Assembly (NCBI GenBank): GCA_019633425.1
Contig: WSUB01000004.1
Span: 310,001-374,000 of the forward strand
Source: Tulasnella sp. 424
Lineage: Eukaryota > Basidiomycota > Agaricomycetes > Cantharellales > Tulasnellaceae
Reading direction: 5' to 3'
Length of the DNA stretch: 64,000 bases
Under the pieces are notes generated by a model. It saw nothing but the letters and a program-made list of their open reading frames with translations, had not been told where the DNA came from and did not search any database. The stretch's first letter is position 1. Every line of letters starts with the position of its first letter. Position numbers and translations under genes: made by a program. Below are positions 43,553 through 56,037 of the stretch, one piece after another.

Positions 43553-45150
43553 TTAGACCTTCCCATATTCCTGATGCGGTGGCGTGTGTCCTAATCTCCA
43601 GAAAGTCTCAAACTGCCTCGTGCTGGACTCGAACTGAGACGGCCCCTAAAGATGTATTCGTACGTCAAACTTCACCGTGTTGTCGATGAGACCGCTGCAC
43701 GCACCGTATCGAGCACGAATGTCTTCCCGGAAATCTCCCTCCAACGGTAAACGAACCCAGTGGGAAGGTCACAGATGTTCCATCGCTTATCGGCGGAAAG
43801 CATCACCGATATGCAGTTGTCCGGCACGAGCTGAGAGATGGGAGTTAGCATTATCCGCAACATCCGTTTCACAGTCGCTCACGATCTGTTCGTCTTCATC
43901 TCTTCCTTCCCGCGGCATCACTGAAACGAATCCAACCTGAAGACCCGCCAGATGGGGTGGCAAAGGGCACTATGCGCAGACTGCAGTCAGGAAATTGCTC
44001 CATTAATTGTGAGGTCAAGAATACCTACAGCCTTTTTTGCATCCGCGATCAAGGTCTGTTTCCATTCATTCTGCTCCCTGGATGCGCGAGTTTTGGGATC
44101 GAACACATGCAACGTGCTCTCTTCACCTGATTCGTCATGCCAGACGTATATACCTGGCTCAAGGCCTCGTGGATCCTCGGCCAAGTACGCGTCAAGGATC
44201 TTCTTGCTGTACGGGTCATCGGGAGTCCACTATGTCATCGGAAATGGTCAGCAAGACTCTCTACCCTCTGTCGCCCTCACATACGCACCAGCTTCTCTTG
44301 CCCGGCTGAGGTCCAACAAATGATGTGAAACGGAGGCAAGGACTCGACGTCCTCGTGCGATAGAGATCTCTTTCTTCGGTCCGGAGAAAACTGTGACTCC
44401 AAGTACTCGTGAGGGACGTCACTGCTTGCGGAATCCAGGCCCTTGAATGACGAGTTGGCGGGCCTCTCGAACAGTAAATCTTGGGATAGAGGAGAGTCAT
44501 CGGCATCCCAGTCCCCGTCTTCCTCATCGAAAGAGTCTTGACGACTTGCGCTTGAGTACCGACGACCTTCATGGTCACGATCGATGGATGGTCGTGGTCC
44601 GAATGTTGGAGACCAGACTCCACCGGCCGGTCTTTCGTCCTGTTCATCCTCGCCCCACCTATCGTCCCATTCGGAAGGAGAGGGCGACATGTATGAGGGA
44701 GATGACGGACCCGGATCGCTTGCGAAGGCATGATGGGGGTCTACTTCATGGTAAGATGTGTCGGAAGCCGAGCTCACAGAGCGCGGATCTAATGCGGTGT
44801 AACGTCAACTCGGTGAACAAATTGGATCAGCATAAGGCTTGAAACGACATACAGGTGGAAGAAATCGAAGAAGCGGGGCTTCCTAGAACGAACCGTCCAG
44901 CGGATCGTACGGGCGAGGCAGGCTGTTGACGAGAAGGAATCAGGCCATGAGCGAATGCTGGGATAAATAAGATAGGCCTTCTCACAAAACGATAAGACTG
45001 GAGACCTTTTCCATAGTCATAATCCGAGTCGTCATCGAGACGACTCTGAGGCACATTGATTCCTTTGAAGACCAGCATCCTGGGAGGACGAGGGTCGCGT
45101 CGTGGCGAAGGCGAGCCACCTCGAATGTCGAGCAAAATGCTGATGTCCAT
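43553..45150 (-). CDS. Unknown 413-aa protein, copy B
   Basis: Seven exons (45150-44986, 44922-44853, 44788-44289, 44229-44029, 43969-43883, 43830-43705, 43645-43553) match the copy A exons one for one in length and encode 413 aa. Landmarks are as in copy A, with variants such as DESGEESTLHVFDPKT, LAGLQVGFVSVMPREGRDED and FVYRWREISGKTF. Intron 4 is shorter than in A, while all exon lengths are identical. This is the pattern expected when coding sequence is under constraint and introns drift. Function is unknown. Confidence 0.68.
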
Positions 45151-45559
45151 GTAAAGAGTGTTGAGAGTGTTTTGTGGCACACGACACAGTCGTTGGATTT
45201 CTTAGTATTGATGAGGATGGCGGGGCAAAGGCGGTTTAGGTGGAGGCGCGGAAGAGACCAGCGTTGGTTGCTTGAACTCTTATACTCACAGTGTAGCGCC
45301 GAGCAAAGTTGAGCTGGCGGGACAATATGGGTCGTCTGCCTAGCGACACGGCAAAGCCGGGCTGTGATGGATGTTGTGGGGAACTTTGTCCGGCCACAAC
45401 AAAGCTCACTTTGGTTACTTCACGGTCAAAACTTTGCAGACGCTGTAGTACACCCGATGCCATGGAACGCGCAATCTATATCAATCTTGACTACGCACGA
45501 AGAGGGAGAGCATATACGTCTACGTTGTGGAACCGACCCTCGTCCCGCCTGCATCCAGC

Positions 45560-48500
45560 CTACACCCACTTCACAGAAATGGTCCAGTCTTCCACAATCT
45601 TGGCCAAAGGATTCTTGATAGTGAGAACGCTACTCGCGTCATCCCATTCCCATGCGAGTTGAGTAGGTTCTGGGGTTTCGTTATGCAGATAGACCTCCTT
45701 TGGCTCTTTGAGCAAGCCAACGACTTTGATCTTCTCCACTTTGACGTCCTTGATGCTTTGGGCAAAGGCATTCGCTGGGGTGTAAGTTTCGGAAAGCGAG
45801 GTAGCATCGACAGCTTGATTAGGTTTGGTCGCGGCCATGTCGATGCTCATGATTTGCAGAGTGCCCTTCTTCTTTCTCTTGCCCAAAACGGCGGCTTGGA
45901 ACTCGCGCCAGATAAGTTCACCTTTCTGATGGGAGTACGATTCTCCATCATCAAGGTACAGCTGCCCGCTGGCGGTGCCACTGGTATCAAGGGCAATAGT
46001 AATAGTGAAGGGGTCGTGTTTCATGAGAGGCGACGATCGACGAGGGCGTTGCCGGGTCGGGACGATAGAACCTCCGCGGATCAGGACCGGGAACTTTTCG
46101 AGGGGGGTTGAAATCTTGACGGATTTGCCTCCTTTGGCACCTTGGTAGGTTTTGTAGGTGAAGTAGTCATAGTAGACCTATGCCCAAAGTAACTTAGACT
46201 CGAAGAGTTATCCTTTTGTCAAGCCGAAGCCTTACCTCATCTTCCGCAAGCCAGACGTCGGTTTCCGTCACGCCCTCCTGGGTGATCGGTTTGACGAGCA
46301 GACCGGACGATCCAACGTAGAACTGGCCGTCGATAGCGAAGCCCTTGTAGTCCTTCGGGAACATGACGTATTGCGGCCTGACAGGCAAGTCTAAGTATTA
46401 GCCAAGTAGGTTCTGCAGTCATTTTTGTTACTCGTACCTGAGGAGGGGCATGCCAGTGACGCTGGTTTCCCTAAATGCGGTGTACCAGACGGGGAGAAGA
46501 CTATAGCGGAGGTGAAGGAGATCGCGAACGATGCTCTTATATGGTTCCTCTAGCAGGTATGGTTCCCGACGTTTGGTGTCGATGTGTGCATGGGCTCTGA
46601 AGAACGGGAAGAAAACGCCAAGTTGGTACCATCGGGTGAGCATTTCGGGGGCAGGATTTCCAAAGAATCCGCCGACATCCGCTGTGATGAACTGTCAGGA
46701 CGGGCCCAGTGGAGCGAAATGGACAAGGAAAGGGCTTACCTCCGGAGAATGTCATTCCGGCAATACCGTCAGCCAACGCCATCTGCAAACCAACGGTCAT
46801 GTGTTCCCAGGTGCCCATATTGTCACCAGTCCAAATAGCACCGTGGCGCTGAGATCCAGCAAAGAACGACCTCGAGAGCACGAAGGGACGCTTGGGATCG
46901 TCTTCTCGAGCCAAGAGGGCACGGGCAGTTTGGTTCGCCTGAATAAGTCCCTAAGTCAACTTGCGAACCGAGCTGATCAAAGAGACGAACTCACGTAAAG
47001 CATGCCGTTGATATTGTGAACGTCACGGTGTTCCCAGCCTCCGTGATGAATGTTGTCCTTTTGCATAGTGATTTCGGGTCCATTGAATACAGAGGGCTAT
47101 AAATTTGTCAGATAGCCGTCCAGGCAGAAGGCGACGGACTCTGACCTCATTCATGTCGTTCCAGATGAACAGATTCTTGGAACTCTTCTCCCATCTCCAT
47201 TTGACACCCTCTTTGTCCTTGAGGCTGAACAAGCCTTGCCACCAGGTCCAAGCCGCAGGGTTGAAGAAGTCGACCCATGCACTGCTTCCAGGCCAGCACC
47301 AGCCTTCGTAGTTGTTGCCGTTCGAGCTCTTAACCAGAATATCGAGGTCCATAGCTTCCTTATAAGCAGGGTAGTTGTGGTCACGCTTGAGATGAGGATC
47401 AACGATAGCGACCATCTAAGGGAGCGAGAGGGGTTAGTGGATCGTGTTGCTTCCAGATAGTAAGGGCTCTCACCTTGCGGCCAATGGCAGCGACATCCTC
47501 GATCATCTCGACGGGGTCAGGGAAGGTCTTGTCCTTCCACATGAAGTACTTGTGATCCTCTGAGTACTCGATATCCAGCCAGAGAACATCAACTGGCATA
47601 TCGTTTTCGTCAAACGCCTTCTGCACCTCGCGTACGTCCTCCGAGCTGATGTAGTTCCAACGGCATTGGTGATATGCAAGAGACCAGAGTGGGGGTAGGA
47701 CGGGTGCACCGGTGAGTCGAGCGTACTGCGCGAAGATATCTTCAGGAGTAGGGCCGGGCAGAAGGAAGACGTCCAAGATACCGGACTCGGAGATCCAGTG
47801 CGTGAGGGTGGAGTCTGGGTTTGGGTGAGAAACGTCGATCCAAGTCTCTGATGCGACAGCATTGAAGATGCCAACGGTAGATTTGTCCGAATGGGCGTGC
47901 ATGAGTGGGATGGAACCGTACAACGACATTGTCGACGAGGCTTCGTGCTCGAATACGTCCAGATTCCATAGCCGGTAGGGGTCGTCGAAGAAAGAGTCCG
48001 GGCCCGTGGTGGCTGGTAGAGAGAGGGGAGCAGCGTGTTGGGGGATGCCATAGACATGCTGATGGCCAGGGAAAGTGACGTCCAAGGAGATCGATTCAGG
48101 ACCTGGAAATAATCAATAATTGTAAGCCTGCCGTCTCAGAGCTGCGAGCCCATTATGCATACCTTTGGGCTTGCTATCAGTCCAAGTCTTGAACGTTTCC
48201 TCCCAGTAGCCATCTTCTTCCTCTCCTTCGAACCATGCAGACGCCTTCACGGGCTTTTTGGGCTCCTCAATGACCTTCTGGTCTGCGGCCTCTTCAGGTG
48301 CTGGCGCCTCCTCTTCGGTCTTGTCTGCCGGAGGGGTTTTCTCCCGGAAATGTTCCATATTGAAGAGTCCCTCTCCGTTGAGAACGATATCCTCCCGACC
48401 ATCCTGGAACAAGACAATCCGGAAAGGCTTATAGAACACCCTGATTTCGCGCCCATTGTAGTAGCCGGTCGTGTCCCATGCTCCAACAGCCCACGTAACC

Positions 48501-48895
48501 TGATATTGTGGTGCCAAGACGGGCTCGTTGATGAGCGCCCAGGACGCGGCTTCATCGTACCGCTTCTTCAGTCCTTTCACTTCATCAGCTCGAACGCGGA
48601 CCACTCCATCTTCGTGGACCCGAACCTCAATCCTGAATTTGATTTCAGGATAAAGTTCGTTCTTAAGGACGGCAGTGATGCCCGACATGTGCGGCAGCAC
48701 GCGGACGGCCTCGTCGATTACGGTGTAAGGCGATTTCCAGGCACCTGGAGCGGCTTCCTTTGCGCGCTGGGCTAGAGCACGACCGCGGCGGCAGAAAGCG
48801 GAATCCTTGCATTTGCGGAAATCTTCATTTTTAACAGCTGAGGATGGCAGCGCCAGCGTTGCCAGAAGCAGCAGTGCGGAGACACTTTTACGCAT
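45560..48895 (-). CDS. Glucosidase II alpha subunit (GH31), ER N-glycan trimming
   Basis: Eight exons (48895-48163, 48102-47474, 47415-47146, 47096-46995, 46938-46740, 46681-46438, 46377-46236, 46177-45560) give 978 aa, normal for the family (Rot2/GANAB). A signal peptide ([20 protein letters not shown]) is followed by [17 protein letters not shown], the typical mature start. Catalytic motifs are [16 protein letters not shown] (nucleophile D541) and HGAIWTGDN (acid/base D617). [13 protein letters not shown] and [12 protein letters not shown] are also diagnostic. The enzyme removes the two inner glucoses from Glc2Man9GlcNAc2 in the calnexin cycle; ER retention is provided by the beta subunit, so no HDEL is expected. 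The gene is divergent from the small gene at 49160. A truncated pseudogene copy lies at 35915-36830. Confidence 0.95.
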
Positions 48896-49159
48896 TGCTG
48901 CCTGGTCTGTTCTGAAATCGAAAATTACAACGAGGTCGTTAGCAAAACATGCAACGAGGTTCAACTTCAAGGCATACTTTCTAGCAAGGAAGTGGAAGAA
49001 CTTAGGTTCGCGTTATAAACCACACACAAACAGTCGTGGTCGACGTGGAGAGACCAGAGATTGCCGAATGGAGGTTTGGGTGCCAAGTGTCGCACGGTTG
49101 AATTCGGCTTGGAATCCCTCATTGGATCTACAAACCTCCCACCAGCAACGTCAATCGAT

Positions 49160-49650
49160 ATGGCGACAATACGGGGGATTCAGCTCACGGTAAATTCATC
49201 GAAAGCATTTCCAAGAAACGGTTTCCGGCCTCCACCGAGAAGACTGATATCCAGCTCTCGCTTCAACTCCTTTTCGGAAAGCCGGCAAGCTCGGGATACG
49301 CCGCGACTAAAGACGAAGGAAAAGTCTGCGCATGCTAGCTGGTATTCAACTACTGTACCTGCCATGCTTCCCGTGGCAGTACTTGCGTATGCCGTCTATC
49401 TGGTCAGTAAGGCCGTGTTATTCGCTTTCGGGAATGATACTAAACCCAGACAAAAAACTAGGGCCTTAAACTTGGTCGAGAAAACTTGGCTCACGAAAAG
49501 TACAAGATAGAAGCAGAGGCACGGATAGCGGAGTTAGAAAAAGCAGTCCGAGACTGGCAAGAATGGAAGGCTCGGGAGATTGAGAATGCTGGTGGCAAGG
49601 TGGATTCTAGCCGCTCTACGGGCCGCTGGTGGACACTAGGGCTTCTGTAA
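49160..49650 (+). CDS. Small membrane protein, probably mitochondrial, unknown function
   Basis: Two exons (49160-49402, 49462-49650) encode 143 aa. The N-terminus is rich in Arg and Ser and lacks acidic residues, which fits a mitochondrial presequence (RRLISSSRF). One transmembrane segment (VPAMLPVAVLAYAVYL) ends exon 1. The C-terminal exon is a charged helix (EKYKIEAEARIAELEKAVRDW) ending GRWWTLGLL. I do not recognise the family. It sits 264 bp from the glucosidase II start, in divergent orientation, and is absent from duplication copy A. Confidence 0.65.
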
Positions 49651-50845
49651 AGACTCTAAGGGATGGTCTGTGAAGCAGGATGCAAACCGGTGTTCCAGGT
49701 GAGTTCGAGGATAATCTCAGCTGTTCCTTCCTCATGACCGCTCGACGCTTATTCATTTAAACGACCGCGACTGCCATCAGATCTCATGGCGCTCGAATAT
49801 ACGCTATTCATTCCTAGGGATTACCCCGAGGCCGTGAGGGCGAGACCTCGTGCGTGCGTTCTTCCTTTAAGGTTCCTCCGATGAAGGGCGGTGTAAGCCC
49901 CAGAATGACGCAGAGAATATATCGGTGAATGTGCGGTAGTCCGATAATACTTTGTTTCTTTCTGATCGGGGAACGGAACTGCGGGCCAACCTAGAAAGCG
50001 CGTCGTAAATTCCATGGGCTTTAGGCCATTTCTGATCGTTGCGATTTGCCCCAAAAAGCAACGGTGGGGTAGGCCTTGAACGTTTCAGCGCAGTCGACGT
50101 GAATCGTCGTTCGGGGCGGTTAGGAAAACGTTGGAACAGCGAGTAACCCAGGAGGTAGGGCAGCCTCGAGGCAGCCATGACACGGAACCCGGGACTATGA
50201 AAAGTGCGATCGTATGGATGGCGGAGCACATCAAAGATAGTTCAAGCATCGTCGCTATCCTCTCCACAACTCTTTCTCCTTTCAAAAGCCCATGCTTGCT
50301 GAGCGAGCACAGGATATTAAATGCTGAAGATCTGGACAGACCTCTGGACAGCCCTTGTCCGCCAACTATTCATACGCCAAAAGCTTGAAGCTCTCAGTAA
50401 TACCAGCCAACGAAACTCCCTTACTGCAACAGAAGTTGTTCAGGTTGACGCGGAGCCAGTCACAGTAATCCCTCCCAGTCGGGGCGCACACACCCGCAAA
50501 GTCGCCGTTGACGCGGAGATTATCCCACATTCGAACCCGAACCGCCGTCGTGCGCAAGGCCAGCCCGTTCTACCCCCTGCCATCGAAGTCGTCGACGAGA
50601 GAGACCTCCGAGTCAGCAGGCACTCTCTTAGATCCGTTCGCAAGTCTGCAGGACAATATCCCCCCACACGACTCGCAGCTAAAGAATCCAAACCACTACC
50701 ACCACTCCCAGGCACTACTCAACCCAACCCCAACTTCCTCACCGTCCCTTACACCAACTCCAGAAGGCCTGCGGCACCGCAGCGGATATCCCGAGCATCG
50801 ACTATCAATCTCAGGTCCAGCAAGGTCTCTGGTAGATTGTCGACA
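49651..50845. other. Duplicated block upstream of SLA1 with coding-like remnants
   Basis: 49690-50270 repeats the block at 36831-37314 and beyond. On the minus strand (50229-49867) a 120-codon frame with NRNDQKWPKAHGIYDALSRL and SDYRTFTDIFSASFWG looks protein-like but has no identified start or family. On the plus strand 50321-50845 is open in frame with SLA1 for 175 codons and contains PLPPLPGTTQPNPNF and VPYTNSRRP. The same NPNF..VPYT element precedes the kinase domain of the chimera at 40266, so this is probably a relic of a kinase-gene 5' end or an N-terminal extension of SLA1. Confidence 0.45.
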
Positions 50846-53800
50846 ATGGCAGAAGAAGTCGTGTTCCGTGATGTAATGAAGGCGGTCTACGATTACGCCG
50901 CGACAGCAGACGATGAGCTCACGATGAAGGAGGACCAGCTATTATATCTACTGGGAAATCTTGATGACGAGTAAGATCGATGTCTCCTCCAACATCCTTA
51001 ACGAACGTATCTGACTCTTAATGCTTGCCGCAGCTGGGCAAAAGTGCAAGTCCACGTACCCCTCGATGCCTTGTCTGAAGCGGAACCTGCAGCTGGCCTC
51101 GTACCATCTGCTTATATCGAACCGGCGCCACCACTATACCGAGCTGTAGCGCTGTACGACTACGAACCCAATGGCGAAGGAGAGATTCTCATGAAGGAAA
51201 ATGAGAAGCTGAGCGTTTATTTGAAGGAAGACGAATGGATCTTGGTAAAGATCGATCGGAAAGGCACCTTCTCTCAGTCAGCTATTGGATATGTTCCTGC
51301 AAACTATATTGAGGAGGGTGAAGGTGACGGAGAGGTAAGACTGTGCAATAATTCCCCTTCCATCGTGCTAACGGCATCTCTCAGGCTTCCGCGCAGGAAG
51401 TGCCTGTCCCTAAAGCTCCCGTTTCCATTCCACTTACGGTGAGCATCGATCATTTCTCTCTCCTGAATTTAGAGCTGACCGACCTTGAAGCCCGGCACTC
51501 CCACCGCTCAGGCCGACAATGCCGAAAAAGCTGCTGCTGCAGCCGCTAAGCTGAAAGGTGACCCTGTCGACATCTGGAACGTTTCCGAGATCGACAAAAA
51601 GGGGAAGAAAAAGAAGGGAACCCTTGGCGTTGGAAATGGATCGATCTTCTTCGCCAGCGAGGCCGACAAGGTTTGTTACTTGTGGAGTTAGCGTTGCGTG
51701 GCGTCAGCCTGACGTAGTGTTCGGTTTGTAGGCTCCTGTTCAGAAATGGCAAGTGTCGATGGTTACCTCGGTCTATGTCAACGAAGACAAGCACAAGCAT
51801 GTTAACGTGGAGATCAATACTGCTAATGGAGAGATTTCCCTCGAATTTGGGGCCTCATCGAGGGACGAAGCCAATGCCATCGTGGACAAAGTAGACCGTT
51901 CTAAGCGCTTGGCCGTCGGGGAATCATCGCCGCCACCAAAGTCTCCCGAACCGGCAGTGAACACCAGCGCAGTTGCCATCAAGTCTCCAACGCCATCTGC
52001 TGCAAACGGAGGACTTTCCATTCCGCCTCCTGCACACCCAGGGTTGTCACCTTCGCCTTCCGGTAGATCGAAAGGTGTTCATTGGGACACTGCGCCACCG
52101 GCTGAAATTCCACAAGCCGTTCAATCCGACGAGGAATCCGAGGATCATACAGCAGCAGCAGCACCGCCGAAGCCTAATGCTGGGGGAATTGTTGCCATCG
52201 CTATGTACGACTTTGAGGCAGACGGAGATGATGAACTCACCGTGAAGGAAGGGGAGAAGCTCACCGTCCTTGACAAGGAGGAAAGCGAGGAGTGGTGGAA
52301 GTGCCGCAACTCGAGAGGAAAGCAAGGCGTCGTTCCTGCGTCATACCTAGAGGCAAGGAGACAAGTTGGAGCGTTGACCTCCTTCCGGCTAACACAATCT
52401 ATTCCTCGATTGCAGATCGAATCCGCCGAGGAGGCTGAAGACAGTGCAGCAGCTGAAGCCGCGGCAGAGGCTGCCCGTGCCGAAGCCGATCGAAAGGAGC
52501 AGGAGCGAGCTGCCGCAGCGGCGGCAAAGGCCAAACGCTTAGCTGACGAAAGTAGACGTAAGCGGGAACAGGAAGCACGCGAGGCACAAGAGCGACAGGA
52601 ACAAGAGGAAGCTGAAGCGAGAGAGGCAGAAGCCCAACGACAGAGGGAAGAAAGGGATCGCGCAAAGGAAGCTCGTCGGCGAGAGGCTGAAGTGCAGGCT
52701 CAGACCAGCAGCAAATCCTCCACTAACGGAACTCCCAAAAAGTCGGTGCTTTTTAATTCCTTTTTCAAGTTTGCGGGTACTCCAAATGCGGCGGCGGGCC
52801 ATCTGGGACTAAGTCGCTCCGGCTCGAACCGCTCTCGTTCGCCTGCCCCTTCGGAGACTTCCTCTGCCACAGATGGCGCGAGCAGCGAAAAGGGACGGAA
52901 GGCCAAGAATCCCTCTTTTGCCACCTTAGCCTTCGGGACTTCCAGGTCTGGCGGACGCGCCAGATCTGCTTCTCCCGTCGGCAGTCCTCGCGATCGCATG
53001 TATCCATCTGGAATGAGCTCTGGCCCGTCGTCGCCCGTTTCTTCTCCCCTTCCTTTAATCCCTTCGACCAACCGTAAAAAGCGTTCCGGCTCTTCTGCTT
53101 CTGTGGATCTGCCCTCTTCTTCCAGGTCTTTCACTTCATCTTCATCTTCGATTAAAGCTTCCTCCGTCAAGCTACCCCCTTCAAAGGCGTATGCTTCCAT
53201 TCATTCCAGAGCTCCCCCGACTAAATCTCACACATTACCCCCTTCTTATCATCATCCTGCCCCGCGCAGAACGCCACCGCTTTCACCCCCTTCGTCATCT
53301 CCCTCCCTTTCCCCATCCCCTTCACCTTCTCCACCCCCTGTTCGCCGGCCGACGGTTCCGCTCGTGCCTCCACCTCCGAAACCTGGGCCTCCTGGCTTGG
53401 TAAAACCGTTTTCCTACACTGCGCCAGGTGCCCAGGCACCTTTCAATTACCTGAATCCCGCTGCTCCTGCACCATTTTCTTATCTTACCCCTTCGAACAA
53501 TCCACCCCCTTATCTTTTGAAAGCGCGGAATATGTGAACGGCCGTACTTACATGCACCTATCTTCATGTCCTCTCTATGCCTATGCAGCAGTCACAATCG
53601 TGGTCAGTCGAAGGACCTTCCGGGCAGACCGAACCTGGAGAAGCCGAGTACGTTGCTCCCTCGTCGAAAGATGGGTAATGTCGCTGATCTTTCTTTCTCA
53701 CCTAGAGCCAACAAACACCCGAATCTGGCACGACCGCTCCGGTCAATTCAAGGTCGAGGCGCAGTTTTTGGGTATCCACAAGAACAAAATCAGGCTACAC

Positions 53801-55865
53801 AAGGCAAATGGCGTCATCATTGAGGTCCCAGAGGAGAAGATGTCAGCGACGGATATGGAGTTCATCAGAAAGCTCAAGGAAAATCCCACCTCGCCGACGT
53901 CTCCGTCGGGGGAGGACGACGTTCCTCTCGGCACCTTGGCCAATCGTCGCAGCACCCAAGGTCCCCCTTCATCGTCCCGTCCGCCAGCACCTCTCCAACG
54001 CAAATCACATGTCGATTGGTTCGAGTTCTTCCTCAACGCTGGTTGCGACATTGACGACTGTACCCGTTACGCGTCCAACTTTGAGCGAGAAAAGATCGAC
54101 GAAGCAATTCTGCCGGACCTCAAGCCTGACACTCTTCGTGGTTTGAACCTCCGAGAAGGAGATATCATCCGAGTCATGAAACAGATTGAACTACGCGGCT
54201 GGAAAGTCGCGGGCCCTCGTTCTGCCGACCCCAAGGTTCAGGAACAAATGAAAAAGGATGCCGAGTTAGCAGCCCGTCTTCAAGAGGAAGAGTATGGTCG
54301 AAAGACTCCTGCTCGTAGCAGCACTGCGAGCCCGGGTCTCTTCGCGGGTCCGGGAGGAGCGCTGAGAAATAATACGCGAAGAGGGCGCCCAGCACCAACG
54401 AAGGCCGCGACTCTAACCGTTGACGCAAGTGGCATCATAAGCGCTTCCGAGCAGCTTTCCCGGACAACTACCCCGGCAAACGCGTCCTCGCCGACAACCT
54501 CAGCGGGACCATCAGGAAGCAAGCCCGCTACTAGCCCCCCACCTGTTGACGGTTTCGGTGATAGTTTCGCCGATCCATGGCAGCCCCGTCCAACCTCGGA
54601 AGCCAACAAGCCCGCGCCAACACCAACAGTTGCAACTCCGACAGCGGCCAAATTGACTCCAGCTCCCGCTCCAGCTCCCGTCGCGACACCTACGCCTCCA
54701 CCGCCACCGCCGGCACCTCCAGTTCAACCCGCGCCAGCTCCACAGCCAGTGGCGACCCCTGCAGCTCAGCCAACCGCTGCACCCAAACTTGCCACAGAAT
54801 TCGATGTCTTGGCCAGGATTGGGAGCATGCGACCACCGTCCGCTCCGGCACCACCTGCGAGTGCCCCGCTCCCTCCGACCATCTCTCCTCCACCTATGGG
54901 TTTCGGACAAGGAATGGGAATGGGATCATCCCCCGCGCCAATTGGTAGCCTCCTTCAAGCGCAAGCGACTGGCGCCCTGTCTCCATTACAGGCCGCAGGA
55001 GGTCCTCGAGCTCCGTTTGCCCCAGTTCCGCAGAATGAGGGCTTGCTGAAGCCTTTGATTCCCACCACCACTGGGTTTAACTCGTTTGTCCCCACCCGAC
55101 CGGGAACTGCACCGACTATGGGAGCAACCCCTTCGTTCTTGACGAGTCAGCCCACTGGTTACAATCCCTCGTTCAACCAACCCTCGTTCAACCAACCTCC
55201 TCAGCCGTCGGTCTCGCCGCTTTATACAAATCCGACTGGATTCGCGCCTTCTGCTTCTCCGTTCCAGAACCCTCCGTCAGCGACATCTTCCGGTTTCTCT
55301 ACCAGCAGCTACTTGTCGGCGAACTCGACCTTCCAATCGCCCGTCGTCGCTCAGCCCACTGGATATGGTAACGTCGGTGGGGGCAGTGGCTTTGGTACTC
55401 AGTTTGGCGCTCCCAACCCAGGCAGCAACTTCCTCAATGCTGTTTCAAGCCGTGAGTCTGATGCCAAACAGCCCATTCTCCAGCACTCTGTATTCACTTT
55501 TTTGTTTTTAATCCTTGGCAGAACCTACTGGGATGTACGCAGGCCCTCCAAACGTCAACCCCCCGCCAGACAACAACTCGCCTGCTAACATCTTCGCTGC
55601 CATGAAGGCCGGTTCGTTCGCCAACAGCGCCGCTCCTCAATCGTCTGACAAGTACGACGCACTTCGACCGCAACCGACGGGATGGAATGCACTGAGCGGC
55701 GGAGTCCAACCTCAGCCGACTGGCTTCAACCCAGGCTTTGGAGGTGGTTTGCAACCTGGTGCCACTTTTGGACAGCAACCAGGCTTCCAACAACCCATGC
55801 AGACTGGTTTCGGGCAGCCAGGATTTGGTGCTCCTCCGAATCAGTTCGGCGGCTACCAGCGCTGA
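50846..55865 (+). CDS. SLA1: SLA1-type endocytic adaptor
   Basis: Eight exons (50846-50970, 51034-51334, 51385-51438, 51491-51670, 51732-53533, 53589-53674, 53706-55451, 55522-55865) give 1545 aa. Domains: SH3-1 (8-68), SH3-2 (75-135), a PH-like part (175-250, VDIWNVSEIDKKGKKKKGTL), SH3-3 (370-427, AIAMYDFEADGDDELTVKEG), a coiled coil rich in Lys/Glu/Arg (450-545), a Ser/Pro-rich linker, SHD1 (852-905, RIWHDRSGQFKVEA), SHD2 (950-1013, DWFEFFLNAGCDIDDC), a Pro/Ala region, and a tail with LTSQPTG, AQPTG and QPTGF repeats, the End3/Pan1-linked motif. Sla1 couples clathrin coats and NPFxD cargo to actin assembly. Two odd introns: an optional in-frame GC-AG intron at 52353-52415 (with GCTAAC branch point), and a 31-nt intron at 53675-53705 needed to keep frame. 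Confidence 0.88.
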
Positions 55866-56037
55866 TTGAAGACCGCTCCGGAGGTTCTCCCCAATCGTGA
55901 CCACACATATATGACCGCTATGAATGATATCTCTAAACCGTTTTTTCTGTCCCGTATAATGGCATCGCGGATTCAGGATTTTTAATTCGATCACCCGTTT
56001 CGATTATGATTTGCGTGATGTTTATTCGCCGGTGCTT

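Larger units (their letters stand above)
42556..55865 (+). repeat. Segmental duplication, copy B
   Basis: This copy is longer than A and keeps complete glucosidase II alpha, the neighbouring small mitochondrial-type gene and full SLA1, so it is closer to the ancestral layout. Only the first gene (42786-43371) has decayed here. Confidence 0.85.
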
